DNA of 40,635 nt from Beroe ovata (GCA_946803715.1 CAMPET010000015.1:513154-553788), one strand, 5' to 3'; numbered from the stretch's first letter, positions 12,124 to 21,457 are shown. The notes: generated by a model from the sequence alone, not told the origin. Numbers and translations: made by a program.

Positions 12124-15100
12124 CCCACACGCTCATCCACTTAAGACCGCTCTCTTCAGGTGTGTTGGTCAGTTTTTGCGTTTTCGCTGTTATCTGCGTT
12201 GGAATGTCTGTCTTCTGCTGGTACAGGTCAGTCTCTTTGTTTTTATGGGGGATACACTGATAGCAGTAGTCCTAGACTGTTTTCCAAGATTAGGTTAGGC
12301 CCGCGATAGGATCACATCGATAAGATATGATGGGGTTCATTCTGATAGGGGACCCCTCGGCTTTGATCAAAACCATAAGTTATCCTAGGCTCTTCTCTCG
12401 ATCACAATTGGCTGTTATAAACCTCGTTTAGTTTCAATTAGGTAACAACGGTCGTCGGTCAATTATAGATAATTCAATTAAAAAGGCTCTCTGATAGGAA
12501 AATCCCAAATTTCCCTTGTTTTCCCCACTCTTCCTTCTCCCTCTCCCACACCTCCATTCAAATTGTTCTCTCTTCTTCTATTCAACACACGCACAGAACA
12601 CAGCGTAAACAATGGTTATAGGTATACCTTGTACACAACAGTTTGTGTACCAGGTACTCTGTACCTCTTATAATATAACTGGTCTCTGAAGATAATGTTC
12701 AATGATGGACACATACACACACACACATGCACAGACACACACAACCACACAGATACACGCACACACGCACATACANATTAGGTAACAACGGTCGTCGGTC
12801 AATTATAGATCATTCAATTAAAAAGGCCCTTTGATAGGAAAAACCCAAATTTCCCTTGTTTTTCCCACTCTTCCTTCTCCCTCTCCCATACCTCAATTCA
12901 AATTGTTCTCTCTTCTCCCATTCAACACACGCACAGAACACATCGTAAACAATGGTTATATGTTATAGGTATACCTTGTACACAACAGTGTGTGTACCTC
13001 TTATAATATAACTGGTCTCTGAAGATAATGTTTAATGATGGACACATACACACACACACACACACACATACACAGAGACACACAACCACACAGACACACN
13101 ACGCACACACACACACACACACACACATAACAGCTGCTGCTGGCTTTCTATTTTCTTATTATAAGGATGTAAATTTACACTTTAAACTATTAAATAACAT
13201 ATGTATGATACACCTGAACATTAACTATGAGTAACAACAGATCACTAAAAATTCAGTATAGAAACACGCACACTCACTCGCATACACTCGACATTTTTGT
13301 TCAACTTTTAACCAATAACCATTAAGCAGTAATTAGTGCGAATTACACTGGACTCTTAGAGTTTGAGGATTTAATATATCCAGATTCTAGCCATGCTCAG
13401 TTAGCATGAGCAAAGCGAAAGTCGAAATCAAGTTATGATTCGTTCTACTGTTGTGAACGGTATTTTAGGTAAGTGAATATGCATTCTCGTGTTTCAAGTC
13501 TCTGTCAATATTTATCCTATCGATATGGAGGTTTTGCAGAGAAATATAAACTGATAATGGTAAACGATCTGGACTGCGCTTGGAAAGCTGCCATTCTTCC
13601 TATAAGGATGTTACTTGTATTATCCTAAATGGATCCTATATGGATGTTGCTTATTAAATTGCATGAATCTCTCTGACTTTCAACCAACCTCATGTAACCT
13701 CATGAAACCTCATGTAACCTCATTCAGATCGTATCTATTTAAGAAAACAATTCTTGTCAATCCTAGCAATCTAATCCCAGTAAGTCAATCCTAGCTTTCA
13801 CTTTAACAGAATGAAATTCATGATGCAGCTAATGTACATTTTGGATATCCATAGTGTACCTAACTAAGGCTAGTGTTTCTAGCCGCAGTATACAGTACTT
13901 GTGGTAGCTAATTTAGTTTGCCTACACGGGTTCATGGATGAGCCAATTATAAGGGTTTAGCTTGTAAAGGAACATTAAGCATCTGCCATCGTGTTCTCTC
14001 ATCATTGGGTCCTTTCCGAAACTGACTTAAGTCGAAAAACAAACTTAAGTCAAAAATCAATGGCAACTTTACACTACAATTTTAACTTAAGTAAATTTCA
14101 AGACTTAAGTCTGTCTCGGAAAGGACCCCCAGAGCGCGCGCTTAAGTTTGGAATTTGGTGCCCAAGTACTCGATGGAACACGCAGTGATAGTTTGATTGT
14201 ACACTTTTCCATGAAAGTCATTGGGTTTGCGGCCGCGCGCGCGTACGTATCTACAGTGCGCGCCTTTGGACAGCAACATGCGGATGAATGGATCATCGGT
14301 GCCGCAGGTTTTCGATTGCCGCTGTGACGAAGAGATTGAAGATTTTGACTGCTGCCAGTCTTTCACGAGATCGATCATTGCGAATTTATTCATGCCGGAC
14401 AAAGAGTCTTAGTTCAGGGTTACGCGGATAAGGTTTATGGTGTATCATTTAGAATGTTGTATTCGCTTCTGCTATAGACATTGGACAAATGACAAATACG
14501 ATGTGTCATTGTGTTAATGTATGTGATAATTATCAAGACACTGCCGAAACTACCAGTGCTACAGTAGCTTCAATTATAGGTCATTTCGACACTTATCATA
14601 ATTAGGAAACATTCGCTAACTTACAACTTCGGCTATGATTGAGAGCAAGTCGACACTCAGCGGTTCGACTCGTTGTTCCGGATTCTTCACATAAGCTCTT
14701 TGTAGGATTTTACCCTACCCTCGGTGCGCGCAATTTTCATTCCGCTTGCCAGGGATAAAATCCCGCCAGCAAGGGTAGGGTGAAATCCTACAAATAAGAG
14801 GGTGTGGTACTTTACCCGACCCCCAAGTTGGCCAGTGGGGGAGGGCAATGTGTTTATTATTATACCTACTCAGGTCTCAGTAAGTGCTCAGTCTCGGTAA
14901 TAGCATGCATTTCCCCGTGCTAAATCACATAAAGAGATCATGAATAATTGAACTTTTGTCGCTCACTTTCTCAGATTCTGATTGCCTTCCCAAGTTTACA
15001 GCTCTACTCGCGGGTCACGTGACACGCAATATTACGTCACGAGTAACGTGACAAGCGTGATCAAGCGCAAGTTACCATGGCAACACATAGAATGATTAGA

Positions 15101-15626
15101 AGGGAGCTGGGCGGTATTGTCGAGTGCTCTCTCTCTCTATTTCAAAGTGGTCGACTTCTCGTTTATCCCAAAATAGGAGCGGCCCCAGGCGGAGCCCACC
15201 ACTGTCAATTGCTCTCCCTTGCTCTATCTCCTTTGTATACCATGTAGTTGTACCATTGGTACAAGCGCGGTTCCTAACACCGATCCGGCATGACTCTTTT
15301 CGCTGCGTGCTCGTCGTAACTTCTTGGCCTCTATGATATAGGGACCTACGGGAACCTGACCTATTGCAATTTATAAAGCATGGGGCACAGTAGCGTGATG
15401 TTTTAAATTTAATTTCATTACACATTAGCACACGTAGCACACGTTCTCTGTGTTCTGTAGAATCGATCACAGCAACTTATTGTGTGTGATACTGAAAGAG
15501 GGGGACAGGGCCGTGCTCTCATTTCGACAGACTCAATATCATTATTGCTATCATGTGAGGGGGCTGTGGTACTTATGATATGAGATATGCGGTCCATTTC
15601 ATCGAGCTTTGCATCCAATGTGTATG

Positions 15627-15684
<58 letters not shown>

Positions 15685-18441
15685 AGGGAGCGTGTGTGTG
15701 TGCCACTATCTAGCAAATATGAGTTTTATTCTATAGGATGACTCGTTTACGTTGCCAGAATTCACAGCACCTTGAGTAGGAGTAGTATACTCAAATAAGG
15801 AGCTGGTATACCTTAACCTAGTGTTAACTATAACAATTATACGAAGGATGATAGTTCCGCATTCCGCCTTCGCTCGTGACTGCGCCGGAGCCGGCCTTGC
15901 ATCGTCAGAGAACGGGGGGCGGCCCGGTTCGGGGAATCGGATCAGGGGTATATTCATATCCGTTATATTTGGGTACTCGAGCTAAGGTTAAATGTATTAT
16001 AGTTCGCATTGTCTACTTCTAGCGATCTACATAATATGGACGTTCTATTTCCCATGTGGACACAGCTGCTTCAGCTTGTCACACCCCTGCTCCAGGAAAC
16101 TGCAGCGTACAATATACATCTGTACATTGTACAATTTAATGTACACAGGAGCTGCTCACTGCATATATTATAGATGGATACCCGCCACAATATGATGCCC
16201 AAGTACACGTACTATAGTATTATACACGTGTCATTATACCGCGCACTCTATTTGGCGATGTCCGTGGTGCTAGTTGCTACTCAAACCCCGTTTTAACAAT
16301 TCCTCTGCAAAAGCAGCAGTGTCTGTCGCATACTCCAAGTGTAGACTGAAGGGTATTTCCTGCACGAGTTTTTTATCGTCTGTACTAGACTCTGTAGCGA
16401 CGTGATGTATACTGTATGGTGGATCGGGAGGGTCACACGGAAAAATAGAATTTGGCCCTTCTGATCCATGCAAGTGGATCTCAGAGTTCGCCTTAGGTGA
16501 CCCTTCTGATCCACGTAAGGTGGATCAGGAGGGTCACTGAATTTCGACTTGACCCCAGGAAAGCGCACGTGGATCAGGAGGGTCACCTAAGGTGAACTCT
16601 GTGATCCACGTGTATGGATCAGAAGGGTCAAATTATATTTTTGTGTGATAAAATTCTATGCGACCCTCCTGATCCACCATGATACAATATCCATAGGATA
16701 TATTATGTTCTGTGCAGGACATGTATCATACCATTTCCACAGTAGGTTCACCACGGGTGCCATGTGTGTGGATGTATGTGTGTATGGATGTCTGTGGGTG
16801 CACACTCTCTTTGGTTCAATGAATGACCTTATACAGCTTAATTAAACCTTGGACGCCTTATGCCTTTATATTGCATCCATTGTCATTGTGGCTTATAGCG
16901 TGAGTTATATGGTGTGCACTGCAGTACACCAGTTCCATTCGCGATGTCTTTCGTCATTTTATTACTTGAGTTTATTGAAAGAATAAGTAGCACTCAAATT
17001 CACAATGCCCGATACACTTCGCATAGTATGGAATACTCTTGACAAGACAGAGGAATGCTCGATCACTAACTTGGGCTGAGCCCCCTGATCTTCGCTCACC
17101 AGCCCCATCCCGTGCTCCAAGATTTCGAGTCCGGCGGCACAACGCGACAGCTCCCCCACCCCCACAACTCCTCTCCGAGCCACTTCCCACTCCCTCTATA
17201 ACTCCCAGAGTACTGAATCTCAGGAGTCACTGAGTGGGAGCTATCCCACCCTCCCACTCGCCACCCAACCGCTCGTCAAACACCGCGTTCTCGCCAGGAC
17301 ACGCAGCACATCTCAACAACCCTCTTCACCTCCCTCACCGCCACTCACCAAATCTCACACCCTACCTAACAACGGTGCTACTACTCCACTCTCCAATGTA
17401 TCCACTCCACTCCACTTCCCCACCCCACCCTCACCCCTCATATCCCACCCCAAGTCGGTCCCAATAAATCACCGTGTACCCAGTCAGACACCCTGCAACA
17501 CCACACCCCCATCCCCAAGCTCTCCCGGGTCTATAGAGTGTACCCCTTCCTGCCTCTTTATGTTCAAAAAACTGGCCTGTAACCTCCTGCCAGTGTGGTG
17601 TTCATTCGTTAGCTGCAGGTAGGCGCTTTATCATAGCTACAGTCTGTTTCTCGTTCTGTGAATGGGTCATTAAATTCAAAATGTTGATCAGCCAAACTGG
17701 ACTTCAGTTACGCTGGACTGGAGCCCATATAGTTCATCAGTATCACTATCTGCTATCAGTATCACTATAGTAACTCAATCAGGATTGGGGCTGTCAGTGT
17801 CACAACTCCCACATTCGCTTTACCCCAGCAACAACCTAATAATACCCTGCCCCACCACTCACTCACTCGTACTCCCCGAATGTTCCCCCTGCACAACTCC
17901 GCTCCTAACAATGATCATTAACAACACCCTAACAACACCCTAACATCCCCCGATTTTGCCCAGGATATCGCAGACGAAGAAACCCCGAGAGGAAGATGGC
18001 AAGTCGAGGGGGGAGACGGATACGCTCGATCAGCAGAACATGAGGGATGTTCAATTGACCGAGTACGAGAAGAGGAAGAGACAGATGCAACAGCTAGACG
18101 AGTCAGTTATTGTGCTTGATCATTGGAAGCTGTCATCATTTATGATAGCTGCCATCATTTATGACATGTCAATCTATTTGCGTGTTCGATAAGTAATAGT
18201 ATATCGAGATTCTAGTAAGGGATACAATAATGTTCTCGTTTATCCACTCAGCCAAAACGAGGACTCACCCGATGCGGATGCGGATGAGTCTGATGATGGA
18301 GGTGAGGTGGACGAGATCACAGCTGTCCAGTCGCAACCTCTGGAGGAGGAGACCATTGTCAACCCTAACTTCATCCACCACTACATGGCTCGGTCACCCG
18401 TCCATAGGAGTGGGAGTCTCGGCGAGAAAACTGTTTACTAG
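8223..18441 (+). CDS. Single-pass membrane protein with SEA-like ectodomain, unrecognised gene
   Basis: Exons 8223-8253, 9020-9129, 9210-9241, 9923-9996, 11642-11766, 11885-11975, 12160-12226, optional 17103-17618, 17964-18101 and 18252-18441. Every junction is phase-consistent. The product is 285 residues, or 457 with the optional exon. Residues 1-11 are a short hydrophobic leader (MLFGFILLTYG). Residues about 35-110 (LEYILSAILTSYGSEYY through GANVYTVVTPMSL to AAVSSMISHVVRRG) resemble a SEA domain, the fold in MUC1-type ectodomains, but this is a pattern match by eye. An Asn/Pro/Asp-rich stalk with NNT sequons follows, then one helix at about 154-176 (SVLVSFCVFAVICVGMSVFC), then a charged tail with Tyr residues ending KTVY. 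The first four exons are less certain than the last five. No family name is offered. Confidence 0.72.
9020..9129 (+). CDS. SEA-like gene exon 2
   Basis: Acceptor TATCCTAG; the two leading bases complete a Gly codon with exon 1. 36 codons, including GETQLFHAAKIGNCAQLEYI. The donor is weak (ACG/GTGCAC), phase 0. The FHAAKIG stretch superficially resembles an ankyrin repeat, but the downstream chain favours the first helix of a SEA-like domain. Confidence 0.5.
9210..9241 (+). CDS. SEA-like gene exon 3 (32-nt micro-exon)
   Basis: Acceptor TTTTAAATAG, donor CA/GTAAGG. It encodes SYGSEYYTAK and ends phase 2, joining the single G that opens exon 4 as Gln. The upstream intron is only 80 bp. Confidence 0.5.
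9923..9996 (+). CDS. SEA-like gene exon 4
   Basis: 74 nt encoding ASNFSPFPHHSGANVYTVVT PMSL, with an NFS sequon. Acceptor TTGAAG, donor A/GTAGAT. In a SEA reading, GANVYTVV is the strand at the usual G/S cleavage position, but the Ser is replaced by Ala, so autoproteolysis would not be expected. Confidence 0.52.
10470..10517. repeat. (CA)n microsatellite
   Basis: CACACA/CAGACA tract in an intron. Confidence 0.9.
10631..10748. repeat. 17-bp tandem repeat, about 7 copies
   Basis: Unit ACAATGTATGTTATACG repeats head to tail, with the last copies diverging to GATATACA. Intronic; the Met/Tyr-rich frames across it are not genes. Confidence 0.9.
11457..11640. repeat. CTCTAATAACGTATCACTCTC-type tandem repeat
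   Basis: Pyrimidine-rich repeat units of about 20-23 bp (TCTCTAATAACGTATCACTC) directly precede the splice acceptor of exon 5 and so form its polypyrimidine tract. Confidence 0.85.
11642..11766 (+). CDS. SEA-like gene exon 5
   Basis: 125 nt after CTTACGTGTAG, ending GACGAG/GTAAAA, phase 0. It encodes the last SEA-like helix (AAVSSMISHVVRRGVQTTL) and an Asn-rich linker with two NNT glycosylation sites. An alternative acceptor 6 bp downstream keeps the frame. Confidence 0.75.
11885..11975 (+). CDS. SEA-like gene exon 6 (stalk)
   Basis: Acceptor TTTGTTAG, donor A/GTGAGT. It encodes a Pro/Asp-rich membrane-proximal stalk (PPESLILPKPLPVADTAPAD) and the first residues of the transmembrane segment. 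Base composition is more GC-rich than the flanks, as expected of coding DNA here. Confidence 0.8.
11986..12120. repeat. (TG)n microsatellite containing an N gap
   Basis: A TG dinucleotide tract is interrupted by 71 Ns (12019-12089). The gap is in an intron and is probably an unresolved repeat length. Confidence 0.95.
12160..12226 (+). CDS. SEA-like gene exon 7 (transmembrane helix)
   Basis: 67 nt between CTCTTCAG and AG/GTCAGT. It encodes VLVSFCVFAVICVGMSVFCW Y, a single hydrophobic helix. It ends phase 2, which fits both the optional exon at 17103 and the tail exon at 17964. Confidence 0.82.
12437..12775. repeat. Direct duplication C, copy 1
   Basis: Starts ATTAGGTAACAACGGTCGTC and ends in a CA tract immediately before the N at 12776. 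Copy 2 starts with the same bases immediately after that N. Confidence 0.92.
12777..13099. repeat. Direct duplication C, copy 2 (bounded by Ns on both sides)
   Basis: A near-identical copy of 12437-12775, bounded exactly by single Ns at 12776 and 13100. It has the form of a small alternative-haplotype contig inserted in tandem. Confidence 0.92.
13101..13128. repeat. (CA)n microsatellite
   Basis: CA dinucleotides directly after the N at 13100. Confidence 0.9.
14007..14128. mobile_element. 122-bp inverted-repeat miniature element
   Basis: The ends GGGTCCTTTCCGAAACTGAC and its imperfect complement (GTCTGTCTCGGAAAGGACCC) form terminal inverted repeats. Inside are four ACTTAAGT-like palindromic blocks. 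It has no coding capacity, and I see no clear target-site duplication. Confidence 0.65.
14700..14793. mobile_element. TTGTAGG-family miniature element, copy 1
   Basis: Bounded by TTGTAGGATTTTACCCTACC and AGGGTGAAATCCTACAA. The interior carries CGGTGCGCGCAATTTTCA and GGGATAAAATCCCGCCAGCA, shared in reverse orientation with the copy at 20090. The flanks agree for only five bases (ATAAG), so a target duplication is not clear here. Confidence 0.75.
15619..15700. repeat. (TG)n microsatellite
   Basis: TG dinucleotide tract with TTTG interruptions, intronic. Confidence 0.9.
16417..16679. mobile_element. 263-bp fold-back (long palindromic) element
   Basis: The two halves are imperfect reverse complements along nearly their full length. 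The outer ends are TGGTGGATCGGGAGGGTCAC and the complement of TGCGACCCTCCTGATCCACCA. The motif GGATCAGGAGGGTCAC or its complement recurs about six times. It would form a long cruciform or hairpin. No coding capacity. Confidence 0.8.
17103..17618 (+). CDS. SEA-like gene optional exon 8 (Pro/Ser/Thr-rich)
   Basis: A 516-nt open stretch between CTCACCAG and CTGCAG/GTAGGC. It accepts phase 2 and leaves phase 2, so it can be included or skipped without a frame change. It would add 172 cytoplasmic residues rich in SP and TP steps and PxxP motifs (SQQPSSPPSPPLTKSHTLPN). The last about 25 residues (Cys/Leu/Trp-rich) look less coding-like, so an internal donor is possible. GC and pyrimidine content are far above the surrounding intron. 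Confidence 0.5.
17964..18101 (+). CDS. SEA-like gene exon 9 (cytoplasmic tail)
   Basis: 138 nt after TTTTGCCCAG, ending GA/GTCAGT. It encodes a basic then acidic, probably helical segment (ISQTKKPREEDGKSRGETDT then LTEYEKRKRQMQQLD). Its leading G completes the Arg codon after the membrane helix. Confidence 0.8.
18252..18441 (+). CDS. SEA-like gene terminal exon 10
   Basis: 190 nt after TATCCACTCAG, ending in TAG. It encodes an Asp/Glu-rich stretch (DSPDADADESDDGGEVDE) and the C-terminus HHYMARSPVHRSGSLGEKTV Y. The tail has tyrosines and serines that could be phosphorylated, but no motif is diagnostic. No AATAAA is seen close downstream. Confidence 0.82.
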
Positions 18442-18932
18442 CATCACGTGGGGGATGGGGCTCATGACACATCAATCGTTAGGCTTAGATATAATAGGGG
18501 AGTGTCCACATATCACCGGGGGAACACATGTCACTTTTGGAACCAGCAAAACTCAAACTGGTGGACCTCTCATTATGGATTTGAAATTTGCTTTTAGATA
18601 TTTGACATCACTTAAATTAACTCATCGCGTCACTCAAATGACGGGGGAATTCTGACTTAGGTTTAGACTTCGAGTTTCTACATTCTAGAAGTTTGGGTAA
18701 CCTAGTGGTACTACAAATCTGAATGTACTATAAATCTTAATGTAGCCTAGAGTAGGAGAAGTGTCCCTTGGTCCAATGTCGGTCAAAAAGATAGATAGTT
18801 TGGAATTATTGGTAACATGGTTGTTAGTTGTTACTTTAGTCATTAAGTGCCTTTAGTCATTTAAGTGCCTACTGCCTAGTAGTAGTAAAATGTCGATTAG
18901 ATTTAGATGCTGCTTATCGATTATCATTAATC

Positions 18933-19262
18933 AAGGGGCTGGCAAGCCCCTCGCGGCATCTGTAGGTAATGTTACCCGTGCGAGCAAAAAGGGCCCGAAG
19001 TGCCCTTTTTGCGAGCTCGCTCACCGAGGCGGCCCGAAGGGCCGACTTGGTGAGCTTTGTGCGTTTATGCAACGCGCGAAAAGCTGCGACGCTTGCCAGA
19101 CCCTATACATATGTTTTTCCAAACTAGCCGAATTTCGACTATCAATAACTCCGTTTCCTTTTATCCGATTGTTATGAAANAAATCCTACAAACCAGATTT
19201 TGTCTTTTTCTACCACCATGCAAAAAATCGGGGCTCTCCAACTCCATTTGTAGCCCCCGCTA
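18933..19262. mobile_element. GC-rich hairpin-bearing repeat, probable non-autonomous element
   Basis: Contains successive perfect hairpins: GGGGCTGGCAAGCCCC, then AAAAAGGGC/GCCCTTTTT around CCGAAGT, then GGCCCGAAGGGCC nested in GCTCACC/GGTGAGC. It ends near CCCCGCTAG and includes a single N at 19180. A related start (CTAGCAGGACCCGTGGCCTC) occurs at 6070. The class is not identified. Confidence 0.45.
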
Positions 19263-19514
19263 GTGATCTACGTTTTAAGATGCTCTCTCGATTATAATAT
19301 AGATATCATATGCATACTGTACTCATACTTTCTTGTAGTTGTCTGCGATAGCGATACTTGCTCTCATGCTCTGATCTCGGACCCAAAATATACTTTGCCT
19401 GTCCATGTCGATGATAGTCGATAGAGTATTACATATTACTTTGCTTAAACTTATAGACAGACCTGGCCCTGGTTTCCAGTTTCGCGCGCGCCGCTAGGCT
19501 TTCCATTTGCGGCG

Positions 19515-19654
19515 ATGTAGGATTTCTCCCTACCCTTGCTGGTGGGATTCTATCGTCGGGATTCTATCGTCGTGGGATTCTATCGTGGCCGGCCGCGGAA
19601 TGACAATTGCGCGCGGCGGTGCCGACGGTAGGGGAGAACCGGAATTCCCTACAC
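19515..19654. mobile_element. TTGTAGG-family miniature element, copy 2
   Basis: Bounded by TGTAGGATTTCTCCCTACCC and AATTCCCTACA. The interior has three copies of GGGATTCTATCGTC and the GCGCGCGGCGGTGCCGACGG block shared with the other copies. More diverged than copies 1 and 3. Confidence 0.65.
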
Positions 19655-19834
19655 ACTGCAATTTGGGGCTATCATTGATCATCTGCACAGTACACGTTGC
19701 GCGCCCTTGTTTACTCACTCTCAGTGAACTGAAAAGTCGAAGAAAGCAGACCACGGAGACGGCTGGAGTATTTGGGTAACGCAGCGCGGGAACCGGTTGT
19801 CTGGCGATTCTAGACCGCTGATGCAAGCCGCGAG

Positions 19835-19935
19835 AATAAGTTTGCGCCGCGCGCGCGCAAAACGAAATTCTCGACAGGGTCTATCATCGATCGACAAGGG
19901 AACCGGCTATCATCGCCCATCGATCGACAAATACT
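19835..19935. repeat. GC-rich CGCCGCGCGCGCG module, third copy
   Basis: AGTTTGCGCCGCGCGCGCGC followed by CGAAATTCTCGACA matches the modules at 5761-5800 and 6811-6845 (GCGCCGCGCGCGCGTCGAAA TTATCGACA), showing a dispersed repeat family. Confidence 0.6.
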
Positions 19936-20089
19936 TTCATATCATGTAATTTATTTTGTTCATTTCTTACATATCATTGTGAGCATTGAGCAATGCATTA
20001 AATCCAAATCCAACTTGGAGCTCCCGAAAATTCTCCATTTCTGCTTCCTTATCCGCCCTAAAAATGCACCCTTTTCGCCTCTCTTATGC

Positions 20090-20196
20090 TTGTAGGATTT
20101 CACCCTACCCTTGCTGGCGGGATTTTATCCCTGGATTTTATCCCGTCGGGGCGGATTGAAAATCGCGCGCACCGACGGTAGGGTAAAATCCTACAA
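20090..20196. mobile_element. TTGTAGG-family miniature element, copy 3, with 9-bp target duplication
   Basis: TTGTAGGATTTCACCCTACC to ACGGTAGGGTAAAATCCTACAA. It is flanked on both sides by CTCTTATGC, a 9-bp direct repeat. Terminal inverted repeats plus a 9-bp duplication are typical of Mutator-like elements. Inverted relative to copy 1. Confidence 0.8.
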
Positions 20197-20199
20197 CTC

Positions 20200-20737
20200 T
20201 TATGCTTTACCCACTTTCCACCCTGCCCAATATTTGCTTGTCTGATTTTATAAGATGGTCTCTGTTTTGTGCTCCATTCACAGAGTAGGGAAGGATTGTG
20301 GGATATTATATGTCCACTGCCTCTTGCGCCTTCATTGAAGGTGAATGAAGGCAGTGGACAGATAACATCGTGCAAGAATAGTGGTGTGCAACATGTGAAC
20401 ATGACTGGAAGAAACTTGGACAACTTAGATCGCACACTCTTAACCATGTCCAAGTAGCGTGTTGGTTGTGGCAAGAGCTCTGCTGCAAATCTATCTGCAG
20501 CTGTATAATTCTGAGTGGTAATTGTATTGCTCATATCCACCATTGCTTCCTTAGGAGCACTGTACACTGATTCCTCAGAGCATTGCTTGGCAACATGTTT
20601 TTCTGGTGCATCAACAATATCTGAAGAGGATTGTTCACTGTTGCAAATACATATTTTGCCACCTGTTTTCTCTTCTTCTCCTTACTGGAAGATGGTGAAG
20701 GGATCCCAAATTTTAGCATAGAGCCATCCCTTGCCAT
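20200..20737 (-). pseudogene. Decayed reading frame, possibly transposon-derived
   Basis: A minus-strand frame opens with MARDGSMLKFGIPSPSSSKE followed by KKRK. It must shift frame near 20680 to continue as SSSDIVDAPEKHVAKQCSEE and on through ADRFAAELLPQ to about 20200. A miniature element lies just beyond the 3' end and supplies the last residues of the open frame. The basic, Ser-rich N-terminus resembles the start of some transposase-derived proteins, but I cannot name a family. Confidence 0.35.
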
Positions 20738-21091
20738 CTTTGGAGAAATTTAGTAGTAAATGAACTCAAAATTAAATAATCAAAGATATTGAGGACGGAG
20801 ATCTCAAAAACCGTATGTTTTTTCTTCCAAATAATAAATCACCGCTGTAATAGGTCAATTGATGGGTATAGACATGCTAAGAACTGAGTTGGTTTTTAGA
20901 GAAAATAAGATAACAAACTGCATTGAAGGATGAATAAAAGCGACAATAAACTCCAGAGACCTAGCTTGCAACCTACCAAAAAAAGTTAACGATCAATTAC
21001 CATCATCAATTACCATCAATTACCATCACATATTATACGGGAAGTCTGGAGGAAGTTCCACCCTAAAAACCAGACATAGATCAAAAAAGCC

Positions 21092-21136
21092 GACGTCTGC
21101 TTTTTAAATCAGACATCATCTAGAAAAGCAGACGTC
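21092..21136. repeat. 13-bp perfect inverted repeat
   Basis: GACGTCTGCTTTT is complemented by AAAAGCAGACGTC 19 bp away, with A/T runs extending the stem imperfectly. It lies about 300 bp beyond the receptor stop codon; role unknown. Confidence 0.6.
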
Positions 21137-21436
21137 CACTTTTTTGACTTTCAGTGTACTAACTGCTAAACTACTTTTGAATTTTCTGCTCTCTACGTAA
21201 TTTGCTGTAGCAGTAGCACTCTGACCGATATTCTATATTACTAGCTATGCCTCTCCAATAATAGCAACATTCTTTACATATGGACATCCACCAACATTTC
21301 TGTTGGGTAGTTATGGCATCATGTATGCTTAGCAATAAGGTGTTTTAAAAGTTGGGTATTCTGTACTGTTCCCTGATTGTGATTGTTGAACCAAGCACAG
21401 AACTAGGTATGTTATCATTACATCAATTTCCCAATC

Positions 21437-21442
21437 TTTATT
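21437..21442 (-). terminator. Polyadenylation signal AATAAA of the receptor gene
   Basis: AATAAA on the minus strand begins 16 nt past the receptor TGA stop. The position is very close but usable, and it marks the probable 3' end of that transcript. Confidence 0.55.
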
Positions 21443-21457
21443 CACTTGATGTTCTTT

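Larger units (their letters stand above)
12227..17102. other. Long intron of the SEA-like gene
   Basis: About 4.9 kb with no supported exon. It contains direct duplication C, CA/GT microsatellites, a 122-bp inverted-repeat element, one Mutator-like miniature element, a GC-rich patch near 15840-15950 and a 263-bp fold-back element. Minus-strand open frames of 83-124 codons at 15096-15470 and 15706-15957 lack recognisable domains. Confidence 0.6.
18442..21436. other. Intergenic region with mobile-element remnants
   Basis: About 3 kb between two convergent genes. It holds a cluster of GC-rich hairpins (18933-19260), two TTGTAGG-family elements, a GC-rich CGCGCGCG module and a decayed minus-strand reading frame at 20200-20737. 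Confidence 0.6.

Noticed and set aside
11976-12298. Cys/Val or His/Thr open frames over TG/CA tracts
   Set aside because: They are translations of dinucleotide repeats and Ns, with no coding evidence.
14142-14412. Overlapping open frames on both strands (for example one ending FDCCQSFTRSIIANLFMPDK ES)
   Set aside because: Both strands are equally open, the region is next to an inverted-repeat element, and no family or exon chain supports either.
15096-15470. 124-codon minus-strand open frame
   Set aside because: No domain, no plausible splice partners, unusual composition and overlapping open frames on the other strand. It lies in an intron.
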